DNA of 64,000 nucleotides from Clostridiaceae bacterium (GTDB lineage: Bacteria > Bacillota > Clostridia > DSM-8532), in contig JAAYLX010000025.1 of the NCBI GenBank assembly GCA_012521705.1, forward strand, positions 1 through 64,000. Reading direction: 5' to 3'. Every line of letters begins with the position of its first letter. Position 1 is the first letter of the stretch. The notes beneath the pieces were generated by a model. That model was not told the DNA's origin, did no database searches, and worked only from the letters and a program-made list of their open reading frames with translations. Shown here one piece after another: positions 62,216-64,000 of the stretch. The position numbers were made by a program, and so were the translations under genes.

Positions 62216-64000
62216 ATGAACAGAGCTTCAAGGAAGATTACTGCTTTTATTTTAATACTTGCCTTTGTTGTTACTGGTATTCCCTTGAATATTATAAGCC
62301 AGGCGGCTGCCGAGAATATAAATCTTACAGTGACATACAACACATCTAAAAATAAATATGATATAAGCTGTCCGGTGTCAGAGGAACCGGGAAGAATCGA
62401 GCTGTCATTTCATAATCCTGACGGAGACCTTATATCTATAACTTATACAGAATTCAATTACAGTAACTTCACCGCCACAGTGAGTACGGAGTTGCTTCCT
62501 GACCATATATATGATATTACTCTTGATGTTTTCCGGAACGTGACTGACACAGAACCTGCTTACAGTGGCAAGGTTTACTATCTTGCGGATATTACATTTA
62601 CAGGCGAGTCTTTTAATGTGATGGCAAAAATGGCCGATATTGAAGACCTGAGCCCTGTGCTTGACCCCAATGAACCAGGAAAAGCCGTTCTGGTCAAGAG
62701 CGGGGAAAACCCGAAGATAAGGCTTAGGTGGAAAATACCAACAATATATGTCGGAGGAGGAACAAAATCTCTGACAGACCCGGATGCTTTGAGTCTTTTG
62801 TCCGAACCTGATGTTCCCATTGCCAAAGCTAATTTCCAGATAGACATGACTGTTGGGCATGGTTCGACAAAGCACCTGGTGTTCAATACCGATTATGATA
62901 AAGATGGTAATATGATTGTCGTGGGTAAGGACTCGGAAAGCCATGTGACGGTTACCGGCCCTGACTCAAATGGTTTTGTTTCGGTAACTCTCGACAAAAA
63001 CCAGGAAATAGAGCCCGGAACAGAATATGAATTTACTAATATCGGCATTATATTTGAAAATGCAAGTTCCGAACAGATTACCCTGAGGAGGACAAAGCTT
63101 CAGACAGACAGCGGCAACCGCTTCCTTGTCAAAAATATTGACAATGCTTTTAGAGACGCAGGCCCAAATTTGAGCTCGATTTTTACACCCATGTGGATGC
63201 AGCTTTCAAAAGTCGACACTGACAAGGTGGAAGTAAAGTTCAAAAAGATTACCAATGGTGTGTATCCGGAACTCTATTACCAGGTCCAGTATGCGCCCCG
63301 TATAGACGATCTTTATACCGAGTCTCAGAAATGGGTGAAGATACCCGCCTCTGCTCTTCCCGAAAATGAATCTGTAGGTACTGAAATTGTTACCATTAAT
63401 TTAACAGATACAACTCATCCCGAGTATTATTTCAGGGTTGTATTTTATGACAGTTCTTCCCCGCTGCCGCGCAGTTCTTCCTTGTGTATCAATCTTCAGT
63501 ATCTGGGTGTTGAAACTGGCAAACCGCCCCTGCCCAAGGAGATTAAAGCCGAGGCGGTATATGTGGGCAAGAAAAAAGTTACTGTTCCTACCACCGATAT
63601 ATCCCAGGGAGAAGTGGAAATCGCACTGAGCGATCTAAGGCTTTCTTTTGAAAAACCCCTGGCATGGCAGAACATTAGTGATTGGGAGTTTTTTAAGAGC
63701 CAATCCTATACCGATGACGACTATGTTTTCCATATAATCCTTTCTACATATCTGCCCGATGCTAATTCCAATGAAGCAAGGACCAAGAACATAGGTCTGA
63801 CCGAAGATGTTTCTGTATATCTGCCCCTGAAACAGAAGAGGGTTCTTGTTGTCGGCAAAAAGAACCTGAAAGAGGAGAACGGGAGGCTGGTTGTTGATAT
63901 AACAGGAGAAGGAACAATTCCGGGCGACAACCTTTTCTATGATTATGTCTATAACAATGGTCTGGGCAGAAAATTAACCAACGAAAACAATGAGGACCCA
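62216..64000 (+). CDS. Large secreted protein with fibronectin-type-III-like repeats (partial, runs off the right edge)
   Basis: At least 595 codons without a stop, from ATG 62216 (GGAGGAG upstream). The signal peptide (ITAFILILAFVVTGIPLNIISQAAA) is cleaved near residue 31. The mature part is rich in beta strands and aromatic residues. A first segment (about 32-120) resembles a FnIII-like unit; a second ends near 315-400 with YYQVQYAP and a further YFRVVFYD. Domain names are tentative. No catalytic motif is visible so far. Likely a surface or cell-wall-associated protein. Confidence 0.7.
   Translation, partial: MNRASRKITAFILILAFVVTGIPLNIISQAAAENINLTVTYNTSKNKYDISCPVSEEPGRIELSFHNPDGDLISITYTEFNYSNFTATVSTELLPDHIYDITLDVFRNVTDTEPAYSGKVYYLADITFTGESFNVMAKMADIEDLSPVLDPNEPGKAVLVKSGENPKIRLRWKIPTIYVGGGTKSLTDPDALSLLSEPDVPIAKANFQIDMTVGHGSTKHLVFNTDYDKDGNMIVVGKDSESHVTVTGPDSNGFVSVTLDKNQEIEPGTEYEFTNIGIIFENASSEQITLRRTKLQTDSGNRFLVKNIDNAFRDAGPNLSSIFTPMWMQLSKVDTDKVEVKFKKITNGVYPELYYQVQYAPRIDDLYTESQKWVKIPASALPENESVGTEIVTINLTDTTHPEYYFRVVFYDSSSPLPRSSSLCINLQYLGVETGKPPLPKEIKAEAVYVGKKKVTVPTTDISQGEVEIALSDLRLSFEKPLAWQNISDWEFFKSQSYTDDDYVFHIILSTYLPDANSNEARTKNIGLTEDVSVYLPLKQKRVLVVGKKNLKEENGRLVVDITGEGTIPGDNLFYDYVYNNGLGRKLTNENNEDP

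Noticed and set aside
1-64000. CRISPR arrays, prophage, insertion sequences, rRNA
   Set aside because: I saw no regular spaced repeats, transposase or phage structural genes, and no rRNA motifs. The accessory locus therefore has no visible mobility genes.

Overview
The window comes from a spore-forming, flagellated Gram-positive anaerobe of the class Clostridia. The gene content points to the Acetivibrio/Ruminiclostridium (cellulolytic Oscillospiraceae) type, but I cannot name a species. The evidence is the set of sporulation genes (spoIID, a spoIIQ-like M23 gene, spoIIID, spoIVFB, sleB-ypeB), the flagellar rod genes beside mbl, the mreBCD-PBP2-minCDE block, AGGAGG-type ribosome binding sites and many T-tailed hairpin terminators.

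Layout. (1) 1-2830: surface proteins, namely a TasA/SipW-type secreted protein running off the left edge on the minus strand, a DUF5305 membrane protein and an LPKTG sortase substrate. (2) 3017-5899: tRNA-Ser(CGA), tadA, spoIID and the M23 (SpoIIQ-like) peptidase. (3) About 5950-29700: a 24-kb accessory carbohydrate locus lying between spoIID/spoIIQ and spoIIID/mbl, which usually lie close together. (4) 29871-34881: spoIIID, mbl, two rod genes (flhO/flhP type), a FlgJ-like rod protein and a NAGPA-type glycosidase. (5) 35116-38402: ybaB-recR, a SHOCT protein, galU, and mecA on the minus strand. (6) 38719-48439: maf, mreB, mreC, mreD, PBP2, minC, minD, minE, mgsA, a SpoIVFA-position protein, spoIVFB and a small membrane protein. 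(7) 48700-57531: a GH18 enzyme, a membrane protein, tRNA-Arg(CCG), acpS, an SbcD/SbcC-like pair, and sleB-ypeB. (8) 57759-59771: dnaD- and dnaC-type genes on the minus strand. (9) 60012-64000: two tandem asparaginases and the start of a large secreted protein.

The accessory locus is the most interesting part. In order it holds a 5'-truncated Tm-1-like (UPF0261) gene, a RuBisCO-like protein (RLP) that keeps the KDDE carbamylation/metal motif, an RpiB/LacAB-type isomerase, a triosephosphate-isomerase homologue, a class II aldolase, a complete RbsBAC-type transporter with two permeases, a lactonase-like metallo-beta-lactamase-fold enzyme, a GntR regulator, a second such enzyme, a YesN/YesM two-component system, a second sugar transporter, a chemoreceptor, a broken hydroxypyruvate-isomerase-like gene, an archaeal-type phosphoglycerate kinase paralogue and fragments of a LarA-like gene. 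The RLP + TIM + RpiB trio matches the known route 3-oxo-isoapionate-4-P -> L-erythrulose-1-P -> D-erythrulose-4-P -> D-erythrose-4-P. I therefore infer uptake and catabolism of a branched or C4-C5 plant-wall sugar or sugar acid. The usual oxidoisomerase and kinase are absent, and the archaeal-type PGK is unexplained. Several genes at the edges of the locus are truncated or internally deleted, as expected of an acquired and partly decaying island. Ahead of the second transporter, CCAAAA boxes spaced 21/9/21 bp just upstream of a -10 element are a good candidate binding site for the adjacent AraC-type response regulator.
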